DNA of 64,000 nt, from assembly GCA_023238725.1 (NCBI GenBank), contig CM041548.1:16885752-16949751 (forward strand), written 5' to 3'. The number at the start of each line of letters is the position of its first letter. Position 1 is the first letter of the stretch. The position numbers were made by a program, and so were the translations under genes. Shown one piece after another: positions 14,121 through 26,364 of the stretch. A model generated the notes under the pieces. It ran no database searches. It saw nothing but the letters and a program-made list of their open reading frames with translations, and had not been told where the DNA came from. The stretch comes from Scortum barcoo (lineage: Eukaryota; Chordata; Actinopteri; Centrarchiformes; Terapontidae).

Positions 14121-15935
14121 GTGGCGAGGAAAACAGGCCTTTTTGGACTTTAAAGATTTCAAATTAATTGGACCATCTCGGCAAAATTTGCATTTTGAAA
14201 GGGCTGTGATGAAAGACAAGTTCACACTGAGAGTCTGCTGCCATCAACCTCTGTTCATCCTGAGCGCCAGAAGCTCTCTGATCAAGTTTCTCTTTCGAAC
14301 TCGAAAGGCCGGTCATAATCTCCTCATGACGCTCTTCATCATCATATACCTTGTTAAAGCAGACAAATCTGGCTAAAGCTCAGTAATATTCATGTGTCTG
14401 CTTGGGACTTGACATTCGTTCATTTGCGGTTTTGTACTGCGGGAGCTGCTTATAGTACCTTAAAGCTGCCACTCAACAACTCTTGCAGATCAGCGGGGAT
14501 GTAAGTCAAGTGCGTCTCAGCCGTGGTCGATAATGAATCACTTCGTCAATCAAGCTAACTTCCCCGATTTTGCCACTCCACAAACCGAGATTTGACTTCT
14601 CTTTGCAGATGCCACTGCTTGACATTTCTGCAATCAATGGGTGTTTAGTGTGGAGACGTGACAACGCTCATCCTCGCATAGGTATCTGATGCACTCTTCG
14701 GCACCTCTTACTATAGGCGCCGTGTGTTGCATAAGCCGAAGCATCAAGGCATCAGATGAAAATCTCTCCTCCGCTCGGCTCACCTGCCTGACTTCAGACA
14801 GCCGGAGAACGTCGTGTCTCGCGAGCGAGCTGCAAAAGGCAAACAAGAAACAAACAAGATGCAGACGCTTTGAAAACAAAGTGCTGTCGTGTCGCAACTT
14901 TCTGGGGAAATAAACACTTCAATTCACCCCCACAAAGAGAATACACCCCGTCGAGCTGCTAAACAAACCAGGATGCTCTCTCTGCTGCACGCCTCCCTTT
15001 TCCTCGTCTGTCTGCTCTCCTCTTCTCCCTTTACCTCAGCGCCTCAGATTCTCAACAGGATCACTGCCTTTTCCCACCCTAGCTCTTTCTCTCCGTGTGT
15101 GGTTTTTTTTTTTTTTGTGGTTTGCTTTGATGGCAGGGACGCGGTTGGATAGACACCACCAGTCGAGATGGAGCAGGACAGAAATTAAGCCAGCGAAACA
15201 GGAAAAGCGTCCTACGGCTCGGCGACAGAAAGAAACAAGTGGGGAAGGGAGGAGGAGGAGGAGGGGGGGGTGGCACATTAACAGCTTTCAAGAATACAGA
15301 TCTGAAACTAGCTGGATCCGCGCTCAGAACCCGTGGAAAACTGCCATTGAACCACCGAATCTCTGCGGAGATGACTCATGCGACGAGAAATGTCCTTATT
15401 CCGCAAAACTCTTCCATCGGTGACTCAGTGAGATGGGCGAGAAGGACGGGGTCATGAGAAGTAAGGCCGGTGAGCTTTTTCAGGACGCTTTGTCACATGC
15501 ACGCAGAGTTAAACGGTTGTGTACGTGGGTTTTTTTTCCAAAGGAGTGCGAGACGAAGGAAGTGACTCCTCGAGAGGGAGAGAGAGGGAGGGAAATCGTG
15601 AGCAATGAGAAGCAAAAGCAAGAGTGGGCGTTCATTTAAAATATCCAGCATTACCACCAGCAGCTGCACTTTGTCCTATATCGCCTCCCTTAAAAAAAAA
15701 AAAAAACAAGCATGCACTCCTTCTACTTTATCTGAAAAGGAGGCCCCATCAAGCTCATGAATAAACACCACGCAACAGCGCTGCCAAACAAACTGCCAAG
15801 GAAACTGGGAAAAAGCGAAATACCAAAATGATTCTCTCCTTCCTCTCGCTGGTCAATCATACACCCACACTCTGGGCATACTGAGACTCTCCTTGGTGAG
15901 ACCAGATGCCTTCTTCCCTTGTAACAGTCTCCTCT

Positions 15936-15961
15936 CTCCTCCTCCTCCTCCTCCTCCTCCC
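15936..15961. repeat. (CTC)n microsatellite
   Basis: About eight pure CTC units within a longer pyrimidine-rich stretch; source of a poly-Glu open frame on the opposite strand. Confidence 0.92.
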
Positions 15962-16832
15962 CAGTTAGTCTTGGCTTAGCCGCTGATCCATGAAGTGTCG
16001 TGGAATCTGCCAAACCAGGCCACGGTTGTCGGTGGCTGGAGCTGTGAGAGCGGCCATTGTTGCCAGTCGTCGCCCCGGCATCAAAAGCAAAAAAAAAAAA
16101 GGGGGGGGGGGTGGAGAGAAAGAGAAATACGCGAAGGAAGAGAGGCCGGGAGAGCGGTCGGGGCCGACGGAGAGGGGCGAGACACGAGGGAGTCGAGAGG
16201 GGACCATATGGGGAGGCTGAGATGTCAACAAGGCACAAGCGTCCCCTCTGGAAGGAGAGCAAACTTTAGCACAATAGGACCCCTTTGGAGCGCCTGGGGG
16301 CAGCCCCAATTTTTACACCCCAAGAGTGGAAGTCAAACCGAGCCATAAAGCATGATGAACCAGGCGGGGGAAAGGGCCCTTCCATCAGCCTGCCAGGCAG
16401 CCAGATCTGCTCCAACAAAACCCTCTTTCTCTCCCCGCAGCCGCGGCCCCTTAAACATCGAGCCATGCACGCATTCTTTAGTGACATAATGCTTTTTTAA
16501 GCTATTGCCCTCTTCAGCCACCCCTCCTCCCCCCCCCACCACCCTTACTCACATTTCCCCCGTTTGCCAATTACTATTTGAATATGAATACCAGCAGAGA
16601 GGTTGAGTGTTTGTTTTCACTCCTGCGGCGTCGAGAAGCGAAGGAGGGAGGTCAGCATGCAGGCTGACGTCAACGATCCGCCGGCCCCATTGATGTGCCG
16701 CCCGGTAGGTGTTTGCCGAACGGCCTCTCGGAGCCGTAAAAGCCGCCATAAAAAACTTTGCCCCATATCTCCACCTTTTTTTCTACCCTCCAGTGGAGCT
16801 GCTACAGCGCCCTGAGGGAGTCACAGAGCTCA

Positions 16833-16854
16833 GGGGAGGGGAGGGGAAGGGAGG
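16833..16854 (+). other. Candidate G-quadruplex motif
   Basis: G-runs of 4, 4, 4, 3 and 2 separated by one or two A bases on the plus strand, within presumed ext1 intron 1 (antisense to the gene). Confidence 0.6.
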
Positions 16855-17559
16855 TCCGCAACAGCCGCTGACATTGATGGTGCTTTAATAACTTTGTGCC
16901 GTTTTCTTATTTCTTTTTTAAACTACGAGTTTCTGCCCACTGCCCCTCACTGATGAGATAACTCTGGTCAGGTGCTCCACAGCCCGGGGACCAGCAGAGT
17001 CATTCAGGAAGAGGGACAAATCCCTGGGAGCTCTGGGACCAGCGGCAATCCCCCCCCAGCTCCCTCCTCCCTCCCACACACAGACACACACATCCTGACC
17101 TCTCACGCACTAACACACCCTTTGCGCTGCAGTTTAACAGCGAAAAGATAACAGGCATATAACTAGAGTTTAATACACTCTCAGTGAAACCGAAGGTCCA
17201 CTCAAGTAGTCATACGAGCAAATAGGAGGAGTCACAAATGTGTTTAATCAGAAATCTGAGCCTTGCATAGAGCTGAATGATCGAGTCATTTCATTCATAG
17301 CAGTATTTTTAGTTAAGTTTATGTAAAAAATGTCATTTCTCTTGGAAAAAAAATAGATCTGACAAGACCTTATCAACAATCAAATGCAGAATTTATGAAA
17401 TTTAGTCATGTCTGATACTGTGTAGATCGTAAACAGGCCTGGAGTTTGCATTATTTAATTCAGCAACAACTCATTTCTTTAATCAACTAAAAACATCATT
17501 AACATTTTAACAATTTATAAAATTGATGCCTCTAAAGAAAAAGCAGCTCATTTACAGTT

Positions 17560-17830
17560 TCAGTGGTTACAGTGCAACATTTGCATCAATTAGGAGTTGT
17601 GTTATTGGCAACCTGGGAATGTTAGTCCAATAGTTAATCTCTTTTTTTTGTTCCGTTTTAAGTCTCCACCAACTCGTGAGGGAAACATCTTGCTCTTCAG
17701 CTGCTAAATGCTGAACTATGCTCACCATGTAGTTGCTAACTGTCTGTCTATTTGATGTTTGGTCCTGCTCAGGTAGCGTGCCATGAGAGTGTCTGAGCTT
17801 TTTTTAGATGCTAGCAGTGAAAACAGTAAA
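17560..17830 (+). repeat. Interspersed teleost repeat (family C), copy 1
   Basis: The motifs TCTCCACCAACTCGTGAGGG (17,663), CAGCTGCTAAATGCTGAACT (17,698), GTTGCTAACTGTCTGTC (17,733) and CAGGTAGCGTGCCATGAGAG (17,771) occur in the order of a repeat shared with 49.9-50.25 kb and 55.98-56.09 kb. No coding capacity. Confidence 0.65.
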
Positions 17831-19404
17831 GTTAACCAAACATTAAATTAAAAAAGCCTCCGTAGACCTAGGGTAAAAAAAAACAAACATTCTTTGTAAG
17901 TTTGTGACTATAAGAAGTTTCACATTGCGCTGAAGGAAAAAAAAAAATCAGTTTAAATCGCAGTATTGGTCATAAAACTCACAATGATTTCTCAGACTGA
18001 CTCATTTCATGTTCTCAAACATGAGTTGTTCATATTCTCAAACCAGGGGGCTGATGGCAAAACGCTGCAGCAGCTGAACGTGGGAATGTTGGAATGATGG
18101 GAGTTTGGGAATGTGCGCTCAGAGCATTGTGCCCCCTGTCTCAGCATGCCTCGTGCCACGCAGAGAAAGCCGAGATGTGAGATTCTTTTTTTTTTTTTTA
18201 AATACTTCGTCTCTCTGCCAAAAAAAAAAAAGGAAGAAAAAAAAAAGGGACAGATGTCAGAACTCATTGCGCTCCCCAAACCTGCAGACAGCAGCCATAT
18301 CTTCCTTTCATCCCTCCTCAGCAGAGAATTTAATGAGAAGCCAATCACGTGTCTGTCCTGATCATCACTTTCCGCCTCAGCCAGTCACATACCTGTCGAG
18401 TTTAATTGAGTTCACGAGGACCCAATCGGCTTCTTTCCCCCTCGTTCCCTTTCTGTTCTGCACTGTCAGAGCCTTTCAGAAACCTGCGCAGCTACTCGCT
18501 CACCTGTCTGCCTGCAAACTTTTTTACATCACCGCATCAGCACTAGTTAAGGATGAGAGGGCTTCAAGAGTGACAGAAAGACGGAGAGAGAGGAAGAGAG
18601 AAGGAGGTTTACAACTTTTACTAGTGTGCCCGTGTCTCTTATTAATCCATTCCTCTTAAACAGTTCCTGACAGTCCCGGGAAGGGAAGGGAAGACATTTT
18701 GATGCCTTGTTATTCCTCATTCTTTCAATTACTGTCACCGCAAGCACAACAAGAGCCTTCAGACCAGTTTTTTTTCCCCTCCAGTGTGGAAGTGAGCAGC
18801 TTTTAATAGAGGAAATGATTCCAGGGCCCGGCCCACTGCTGTGCTAATACCCTCATCGATTTTCATTTTGGGGGAACCCTCCCAGCTGATCAATCTCTCT
18901 CCACCAACTAGCCGGCAGCTGGCCTGGGAGGGGGTGCGGGATGGTTCGCTCGGGCTTCACTGTCTGATCCGATGTGTGTGTGTGGGAGATAGAGGAGTTC
19001 ATGTTCACTCTTTTCTTGCCCTCCCCCTCCTCCACCACCGCTGCCTCCACCTCAGAGGCCAGGGGCAGCTTGGCTGTGCTGGTAATCCCTCAATGAATGT
19101 GGGTCAGCGAGCGGGGCTTTGCCTTCGTCACTCGGCGAGGGGAGGGGACAGACAGCGGGGTCGTGACCCCAGTCATCCTGCATGCACCCGCGAGCACACC
19201 AACATTTGCGTTCAAGCTGCAAACCCGTGTACGAAGACAAAGGCCCAAACACTGATGCACACGCACACACACACACACACACAAAAAAAAAGATGTGGAT
19301 GGATGGATGAGCAGCCACACACAGCCCAAACTCTCACAGATGAAAACAAGAAGCAACAAAAAACAGATTTGAGCAGACATGAGATCAGTGGAGCCGAAGT
19401 GAGA

Positions 19405-19710
19405 AGAAGTTGATTGACTTGACAACTGATTAAGTTTAACTGTTTTGATAATTGGTTAATTGCATGAGTAATTTTTTTTTTACCCAAAAGTGTCAAAGTA
19501 TCTCTGGAGGCAGCATTTCAAATGAGAAAATCTTCAGGTTTTGTCTTCTGTGACAGTGATCTGAGTACTTTGGGCTTTTGGAAAGTTGGTGAGAACGAGA
19601 CATTTGCTCTGGGAACTGAGTGGCATTGCTCAGTCTTTACAAACACTGCATGGGCGACACGATTAGTCAAGAAAATAATCACTATATTGTCTAATGATGA
19701 AAATGATGAA
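19405..19710 (+). repeat. Interspersed teleost repeat (family D), copy 1
   Basis: It contains TTTGATAATTGGTTAATTGC (19,443), a CCCAAAAGTGTCAAAGTA block, CATTTCAAATGAGAAAATCT, CAGGTTTTGTCTTCTGTGAC, and an ATTAGTCAAGAAAATAATC terminus (19,662). The AT-rich ends are near-palindromic. The open frames in both strands near 19,520-19,790 fall inside it and are not genes. Confidence 0.6.
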
Positions 19711-19849
19711 AAGCCTGAGCCTTTAGATACAGGAAGCACCACCACATTACTGACAGTTTCTTGGAATAATTCAAATTCTAAAAGCACTTAATACAGAAAA
19801 CAGTGGTGTGATACGATCAATGAATCACAGAGAGTGAGAAAATGATTCA

Positions 19850-20090
19850 AAACCAATGATCTACAAAGGTAAAATCAACAACTATTTTTATCATCAGTCA
19901 TTTAACAAGCTAGAAAACCAAACATTTTCTGCTTCTCGCTTCTTATACATGAGGATTTGCTGTTTTTACGTCACTGGACACTGAATATTTTTGGGTTTGA
20001 ACTGTTATTAAAAGACATACCCTTCATCTGTAGGAACTTGTGACTGCCATTTTCACTATTTGGCGAGATACAACAGAGCTAAAAATCCTA
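19850..20090 (+). repeat. Interspersed teleost repeat (family D), copy 2
   Basis: Same orientation as copy 1 and only about 140 bp after it: AACAACTATTTTTATCATCA, CATTTTCTGCTTCTCGC (19,923), GAGGATTTGCTGTTTTTACG, TGAATATTTTTGGGTTTG (19,982) and GCCATTTTCACTATTTGG. Diverged from copy 1, so probably a separate insertion. Confidence 0.55.
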
Positions 20091-23000
20091 AATAAATAAT
20101 AATAATAAAAAAACTGTTGTTGTTAGATGCAGTCTAAAAAAGATTTCCAATAACGTTGCCAAGTTCGGCTCTTGTAACTCAAGTTTATCACCAGAAGCCA
20201 TGACTGCCGCGGATATGCCAGTTATGAAAGAAGCTGCCAGACGGGAGCCACGACAGAAATACCCTGATGAAGCTGTGTTGACTTCTCTCATGTAACGGTG
20301 ACACAGTGACTTGTCCCAGATAACACCAAATGAGGCTGAGGCGACTGAAAAACTCAAAACGAGGCGGCTGAAACAAGCAGAGAGGAAGAAAGACGGAGAC
20401 GGTGAAAGTCAAAGGGGGGGTGCGAGATGGATAGGCGGCCTGATAAGATAAAGTAACAAACAGAGGTTTTATCTAGTTACAGGCTCAAATCTGTCTCTTA
20501 CACACACGCGCACGCCAAAATATCAAAGAGTCCTAATTAAGCGGCGCCGCATTCAAACTTATTATCCTCCCAACATCATTAACATTCCCCATCACGAGCT
20601 CAGTACTTTATCTAAGAGAGAGCAGGCGATCATGAAAAATTCATGATTTATTAATCTGACTACAGAAAAACAAACAATAGCAACCCAGGGAGCGTGACAC
20701 CCTCTTCTGCCAAACAGCGAGGTGGCAGCACAACTGTTTGCTCCGCGCTCGACACTCCAAAATCTCTAACTGGAGTCCACTATCGGGAGGTGCCGCGCCA
20801 CGTTCAGGTGACTGCCGGGTTATTCCCGCTCATAATAGTGTTTTGCTGAGATAAGGTGGAGAGGAAGTGTTGCTGGTTTTCTTCGCTTTGGTTGGCCCTG
20901 ATCAGCTACTGCCTCTCATTCGGTGGCGTCGTGTCAACAAAATGTCAACTGCTGCGTTGTCATTAAAAAAAAAAAAAAAAACAAGGAGAGGGGGAAATGG
21001 AAATGTGGCAGGGAGCCATCTTCAGCCAAATCACATCAGTGTGTCCATGTTCTGATAGAGAGGGGGAAGGAGGGAGGGGAAAGTAAAAATGAACCAAAGC
21101 TAAAGAGAAGGAGAGGAAAACGCAGGACGAGAGGCCGGCCTCCTCCTCCCTCCCTTTTTTTTTCTCTCCCTCTCAGCCTTTAAGAGAATTTTCTCAAGTG
21201 GGAAAATTTCTGCTGATGACACAGTTGTGAGAATGGAAATGCGGCAGCGCTTGGTTGATGTTACTGTCGTTGACTCCTAATGGGAAAAAATCCCACTACA
21301 CGCGCAATTTTCTGGACTCTCCATTTCTTTCATCCCCACTCACGCAGCACACTCCGACATACGCCGCACACTATTATCACTCAATCTCACACCCACTTGC
21401 TCTTCTTCTTCTTCTCTTCCATTCCACACATTTTCTGTATCTCCTCTTGACTTTCTCAGTCTCTCTTTCTCTCCTCACCGCCCTTCCCTCTCTCTTTCAG
21501 TTTTCAAGTCCCGCGGGTGACCTTGAGCGGCAGCTGCCAGTGAAGTAGCTAAAGTACAAAGTCAATACGAGCCAACAAAGCTGGTTATGTATTAAATGGG
21601 CGATGATGACGCTGTCGGTAGCCAGAGAAAGGCTTAACAAAGAGAAAATAAGAGGACTGTGTGCAGACGGACTACAATGGAATACTCAGTAGTAATAAGG
21701 GCGTACTTTAGGCAACTGACAAGATTGTACTTTTGATTTTAGCAGGATAATCTGCTTGGTGGTAGAATGAGAAGCACTTACAGTACTTTAATGCTGACTT
21801 TAAAGCTGAGCTACATATATGAAGTATGCTGCTGCATGGGGATGAAATGTGTATAAGTGTAGGGCAGACCACAATGGCTGTTTTGTCATAACAGACAGAC
21901 AATGTAAAATCAACCACGCCTGAAGTGATTCATTTCTGAAAGAGGAAGCAACAGGCGACAAAATTTGACTTCCTATTCAAAAGAAATGAGAACTTTATTT
22001 CCAGCAACTGACATAAGAGAGGTGGGAAAAGAAACATAACTGTGCCTGTGAAGGAGGTTTAGTCACCACAAAGCACAGCATCACAGGAAAATCCCACATA
22101 ACGTGAAATTTCTCAATTGTGGAGCCTGTAATAGCCTTTCACTGTCCTCTCGCAGGATCATTGTCAGGAAGCCCTGAAAATTCAGTGGATAATGTAGCAG
22201 TGAATGGGCCCTTTCATCAGCGCCCGGCCATGGAAGTGGACCAGAGTGACTCCAATTGAAAAGCTATTGCAGCTAAGAAAATCAATTGAATAAATGTGCG
22301 GAGCGTGGGGCTCTTGTGTGTGTGTGCGGCGTGTGGGTGGGAGCCGGTTCAGGTATCCGTATGCCGGCCTTCGGTCTGCCGACCTGCTGCTGCATTCCTT
22401 TGTAGAGCGGAATTCCTCTGGAAGGCAACGGGGTCAAAGGTCAGGAGGTAAAGCTGGGCCTGGATGTGCCATAGTTCTGCAGCGCGAGCCACGGCAGCGT
22501 ATGTATGTATCTGTGTGTGGGCCTGTGTTTGCGGTCAGCGGGTGGATATATATTGATTGGAAACAACTGCGTGGAGAAGGCCAGCGTTTAGCACAGCCCT
22601 TCTTTTTTAGTTCAAAGCTCAAAGCGTCAGGCTACATTCAAAGAGCATCCAGGTATGTACACATACTGTACAGCCAGTCAGCCTGCCTTGGCAGTGCTCC
22701 CTCCTCAGCCGCTAACAGCTGCTCTGACACATGTGTGCATTCCTGAGTCTGCACCGCAGCGTCCCCGCAAGGCATCGCCTGTCCGCCCTCAGCCTCAAAC
22801 GGAGGGACGCCGGCCGGCCAGCCACATGTAGACCGGTTTACCTGAGAGAGCTATGTCAGGGTTTTTTTGAAAAGCACAGAAAAGGGCTTTAAATTAGATT
22901 AAAATGAAAGGCATCATTTTGATTCAATTTAAAATAGACTGCTAAATCATAACAGGGGGAAAAACTGCTTTAACTTTATTGGTTTCACTGTGTTGCCAAG

Positions 23001-25187
23001 TGCCAAAGAAGGCCAGCGTTCTAAAAACAGGTTATAACCAGTGAAATCTGCTCTGAAACACAAGAAAAGTCAACTAACAAACAGTTCAGTCAGAAGTTTG
23101 AAAACCACTGAGGAGCACAGAATAAGAAACAAAAGCACACACTACACTAAACACTGGGAAAGTGTACAAAAGAAATTGGATTCAGTGAGTTTTAGCAGGG
23201 ACAGAAATCTAATTCAGTATCGCTGCTGGAAATGAAATGACTAACAGGCGGCGGTATTGATCAAAATAAATCAAGCGTGAAACACACGCCGGAGGTGCGA
23301 GCGGGGCAGCGAAAGCTCCGGGTTCCCTGAACTTGCTGCGATCAGCTGTGTCAACCAGCTGATTATGGCACGGAGATGTTCCCGAGGTCGAGGCACCTCT
23401 CGGAAAACAAGGCCAGGACTGCTGGGAAACAGCCGTGACCGGAGCGGAGCAGAGGTGGGCCGCCCAGAGACGACTGGAATGTCAGATAATGGATGGCATC
23501 TCTCTCTCCAGGTGACACCGAGCCCAAGGCATCCAGGGAAACGTGTGTGAGTGTGTGTGTCAGAAAGGGGGAAAAAAGGATGACGAATGGATAGACAAGT
23601 GCATGCTTGTGAAGTTTTGTTGGAGCTCCCTTTTTTGGCATTATCAGTCTGTCTGCGAGGAGCTGAAGGTTTTCAAGTTCATTTCAAGTTCAAGGAGAGT
23701 CACTTCCTCCCTCAACCTGGCATGTTTGGCTACAAGTCTTACCCCCACAGCTTCTTTTTTTTTCTTTGCCTTTCTGATTGATCAGGCAGAAACATGTGTA
23801 GGTTAACTTTCCATGTGTTCCCCTACCTGTCCTTTCTCTTAACCTTGGCGCAGTGTATGGATAAAAGGTACACACATGCACTAGGAACAACATTGACAAG
23901 TGCTGTTATCACATGCCTTGAGTTTATCCAGGTTTAACAAAAAAAAAAAAAAAAGGCAAAGGATCCACAGGTTTGATAAATGCAGATCAAACCGGTGTCA
24001 CTCACAGACAAGTGAAGCTGCCAGCTCGAGCTCACTATGTAATCCAGCTGTGTAAACATCAAACACCGCCTCCTATATTAAAACATACCAAGCATTCAAG
24101 TACAGCTGCTGATCCCAAGGAGGGTGGTGGTGGGTGGGGGGGGTCATTAATTACCACCTTGACAAAACTGAGACCTCCAAAATTAGAGGTAATCAACTGT
24201 CCCTGGGGGCTAAGTGGAAAAGATGGCACTAACTCCTGGAAATGAAGGTGATAATTAACCATTATGACTGATTTATTTGCACTAAATCGCCTCATAATTC
24301 AGCAAAACTTGTTGCGCACCATGGCCCTGTGTAAACTGAGCTGCGTGAAGCACTTTAAAAAAGGGAAGCGGCGCTCTTCCCGTCACACCAAGGTCACCAC
24401 AACCCTGATGCAGAAAAAAAAAAGTTTTTAAAAACTCCCACCGTCGACTTTCACTTAATTTCCACTAAGTGCAGGGTGCAAATCAAACGTGTCCGTGCAT
24501 ATCCCGGTAAAGGCTGCACTGCTCCCATGAAGAAGTGGAGGCTGGAAGCTGGAGGAGAGAGGGAAGGAGGAGGGGAGGCGAATTCTTTCATAGGAAAAAG
24601 GAGGGAGAGGAGTGTATGTGTGTGTGTGTGCAGGGGGGGGTGTCCAGGGACCTAATAGACTGGCTGGAGATCTTTCACTTCATGCTTGAGAGGGAGCAAA
24701 GAGGTGGAGGGTGAAAAAAAAAATGTGATGGGGCATAAAAAGGTTGGTTAACTGTGACCTGCAGTTGGGGATCTTTACAATCTCACAATCATTTAGAGTT
24801 ATATTGGCAGAGCTTTAGATCCCCCGGTGTGATTTATAAGTCAAGATTGAAGGACTCTATTCCACATGCAGAGAAATTCTCATTTTGCTGCTTTATAACA
24901 ACTATTTGCACTAGGAAGGCTTCAGTGCAAGTGATTTTCAGTGACTACACACACACACACATCCCTAAATGCACACAAACACATCTAACTCCACACACAC
25001 TCGTGCGTAAAAAGCGTGAGAACCCCTCTCAGGACGCGCGCCCTGCTCTGATGCGGCTCTCGGTGACGGCTCCGTGCGTAAAAGTTCACACAGCCACACA
25101 CGCAGAGAAAAGTTTCACAGACACACAGCTCAAAGAGAAACCCAGCTTTTCCTCCGGTGCAGCAGCAGATAACAGAAGGAGAAAATG

Positions 25188-25193
25188 ACTCAC
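25188..25193 (-). other. Splice donor of ext1 coding exon 1
   Basis: On the minus strand the coding sequence reads GACAA then GTGAGT, a near-perfect donor. The exon ends after the second base of a lysine codon, as known for human EXT1 exon 1. Reading through instead gives an immediate TGA, so the donor defines the exon end. Confidence 0.93.
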
Positions 25194-26137
25194 TTGTCGT
25201 ACTCCGCGTTGTCCCGGTCACAGCGCGCGTCCTTGTGCTTCTGCCAGTCTTTGCCGTGCTTGCAGGTGGTGAGCAGCACCACGTCCTCCGCGTTGTGGAC
25301 GTGGTGTAAGGCATTCCTGGTGTCCGAGCCGATCCCCGTCAGGTAGCGCTTCCCCTTGAACACCAGCATGTACTTTCGGAAGGGCGGGATGGAGTTGTAC
25401 TTGAGGTACCCGCGCTCCCCGCCGGTGCGCGGGTGCTCCTTGGAGAAGAGCGGGATGGACACGTCGAAGCTGGGCCGGAAGTTCTCGGTGCTGATGCTGG
25501 CCTTGGCCAACATGGCCTGGCCGATGTCGAAGCCCAGGTCTTCCGTGTAGTCCGGCCACGTCCCGGAGTACAGGTTAAAGATGAGGTGGTTCCTGCCGTC
25601 GTTCCACAGGGGCAGGTTCTGCACCTTGGTCTTCAGGTTGTGGACGTACTGCGGGGACAGCTGGTCCCGGTCCAGGGTGTCCAAGCTCAGGACGAACAGA
25701 CACGCCTGCCCGGGGTCCGAGGTGTAAAACCTGGACCCCTCGATGGTGGATAAAATGTTCTGGTAACTCTCCGAGATCTTGTCCCCCTTCTGCTGCGGGT
25801 ACACGTAAACTTTGAATCCGTTCTTGTGGCACAGCGAGAAGTCAAAGCAGGAGTCCATGCGGCACCTCCTGCCTTTGTAAACACTCGTGTTGACGTCCCT
25901 CTTCTGCCTCGGGGAGACGTGCAGGTTGTAGTCCTCGGTGTCCGTCTGATCCCAGGGCAGGAAGAGGTGTAAAGGGTCCGAGAAGTGGGGCCAGGGCTGC
26001 TCGGGCCGGTGCCCGCTCCGGCTGCGGTCATGCCGGCTCCGGCTCGCCGCTGGAAGTTGGACCCCGCCGAGGTAGAAGAGGAGCAGCAGGCATGCACCGG
26101 CGGAGAGCAGGATCAGGTAGCGTTTTTTGGCCTGCAT
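25194..26137 (-). CDS. ext1: ext1 coding exon 1 (exostosin-1, N-terminal part)
   Basis: EXT1 is a type II Golgi glycosyltransferase that, with EXT2, adds alternating GlcA and GlcNAc to growing heparan sulfate. This exon reads as 314 full codons plus two bases of codon 315. A short basic cytosolic tail (MQAKKRY) precedes a hydrophobic anchor at about residues 8-28, then a variable basic stem (about 31-50). The exostosin (GT47) domain begins near residue 95, with conserved stretches such as GFKVYVYPQQKG (107-118), SLDTLDRDQLSPQYVHNL (151-168) and YSGTWPDYTED (190-200). A possible N-glycosylation sequon lies at N83-T84-S85. The start is a true ATG and the N-terminus matches human EXT1 closely, though its context is weak (C at -3, C at +4). 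The exon ends inside codon 315 at a GTGAGT donor, the same split-codon phase as human exon 1 (c.962), with six fewer codons because the stem is shorter. The second, GT64 domain is not in the window. Fish have more than one ext1 copy; I cannot tell which this is. Confidence 0.97.
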
Positions 26138-26309
26138 GTGTCCTGGCGGCGGGGGCGAGTCGATGAGGAATCGGAGACGTAAAGTGGCCCGAAGTCAGGC
26201 TCTCACCAGCCCCGGCTGCACCGCTCCATCCTCCGGCAGCCTCCCCCGCGGATCCCCGGCGCCCCTTCTGCGTAATCGGTTCCCAAATCCAGCGATTGAT
26301 CCAGCGCAT
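26028..26309 (-). other. Candidate overlapping upstream ORF in ext1 leader
   Basis: An ATG 172 bases upstream of the ext1 start opens a 93-codon frame, out of frame with ext1, that runs about 110 bases into the coding exon. Its context is weak (C at -3, C at +4), as is that of the ext1 ATG. The peptide resembles nothing I recognise; any role would be in limiting initiation at ext1. Its length may simply reflect the high GC content. Confidence 0.35.
26203..26229 (-). other. Candidate upstream ORF (8 codons) in ext1 leader
   Basis: An ATG lies 92 bases upstream of the ext1 start, out of frame, reading eight codons to TGA. It would lie in the mRNA only if transcription starts upstream of it, which is likely but not shown. 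Confidence 0.4.
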
Positions 26310-26319
26310 GTGGGCGATT

Positions 26320-26364
26320 TTACAAGAGTTGTCCCGCTCTCCCTCTTCTGTAGAGTTTCACCAT
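26320..26364 (-). other. Candidate upstream ORF (14 codons) in ext1 leader
   Basis: An ATG at 26,364 on the minus strand reads 14 codons (MVKLYRRGRAGQLL) to TAA. It is closed well before the ext1 start. Confidence 0.35.

Larger units (their letters stand above)
1..25187 (-). other. Presumed ext1 intron 1 (partial)
   Basis: Everything past the exon 1 donor in the direction of the gene is taken as intron 1, which is very long in vertebrate EXT1. I looked for the exon 2 sequence that should continue the exostosin domain and saw none, so the acceptor probably lies beyond base 1. The open frames here are short, without conserved motifs, and often run through microsatellites. The recognisable content is the repeats listed separately. 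Unassigned single-copy stretches include about 1-5,540, 6,190-7,030, 7,450-13,560, 14,130-17,550, 17,840-19,400 and 20,100-25,187. CpG-richer patches occur at about 2,150-2,290, 4,290-4,345 and 4,840-5,120. Confidence 0.7.

Noticed and set aside
25218..25832. Other-frame and plus-strand frames across the ext1 exon (for example 25,218-25,559 and 25,433-25,753)
   Set aside because: Shadows of the GC-rich ext1 coding frame; they lack conserved content.
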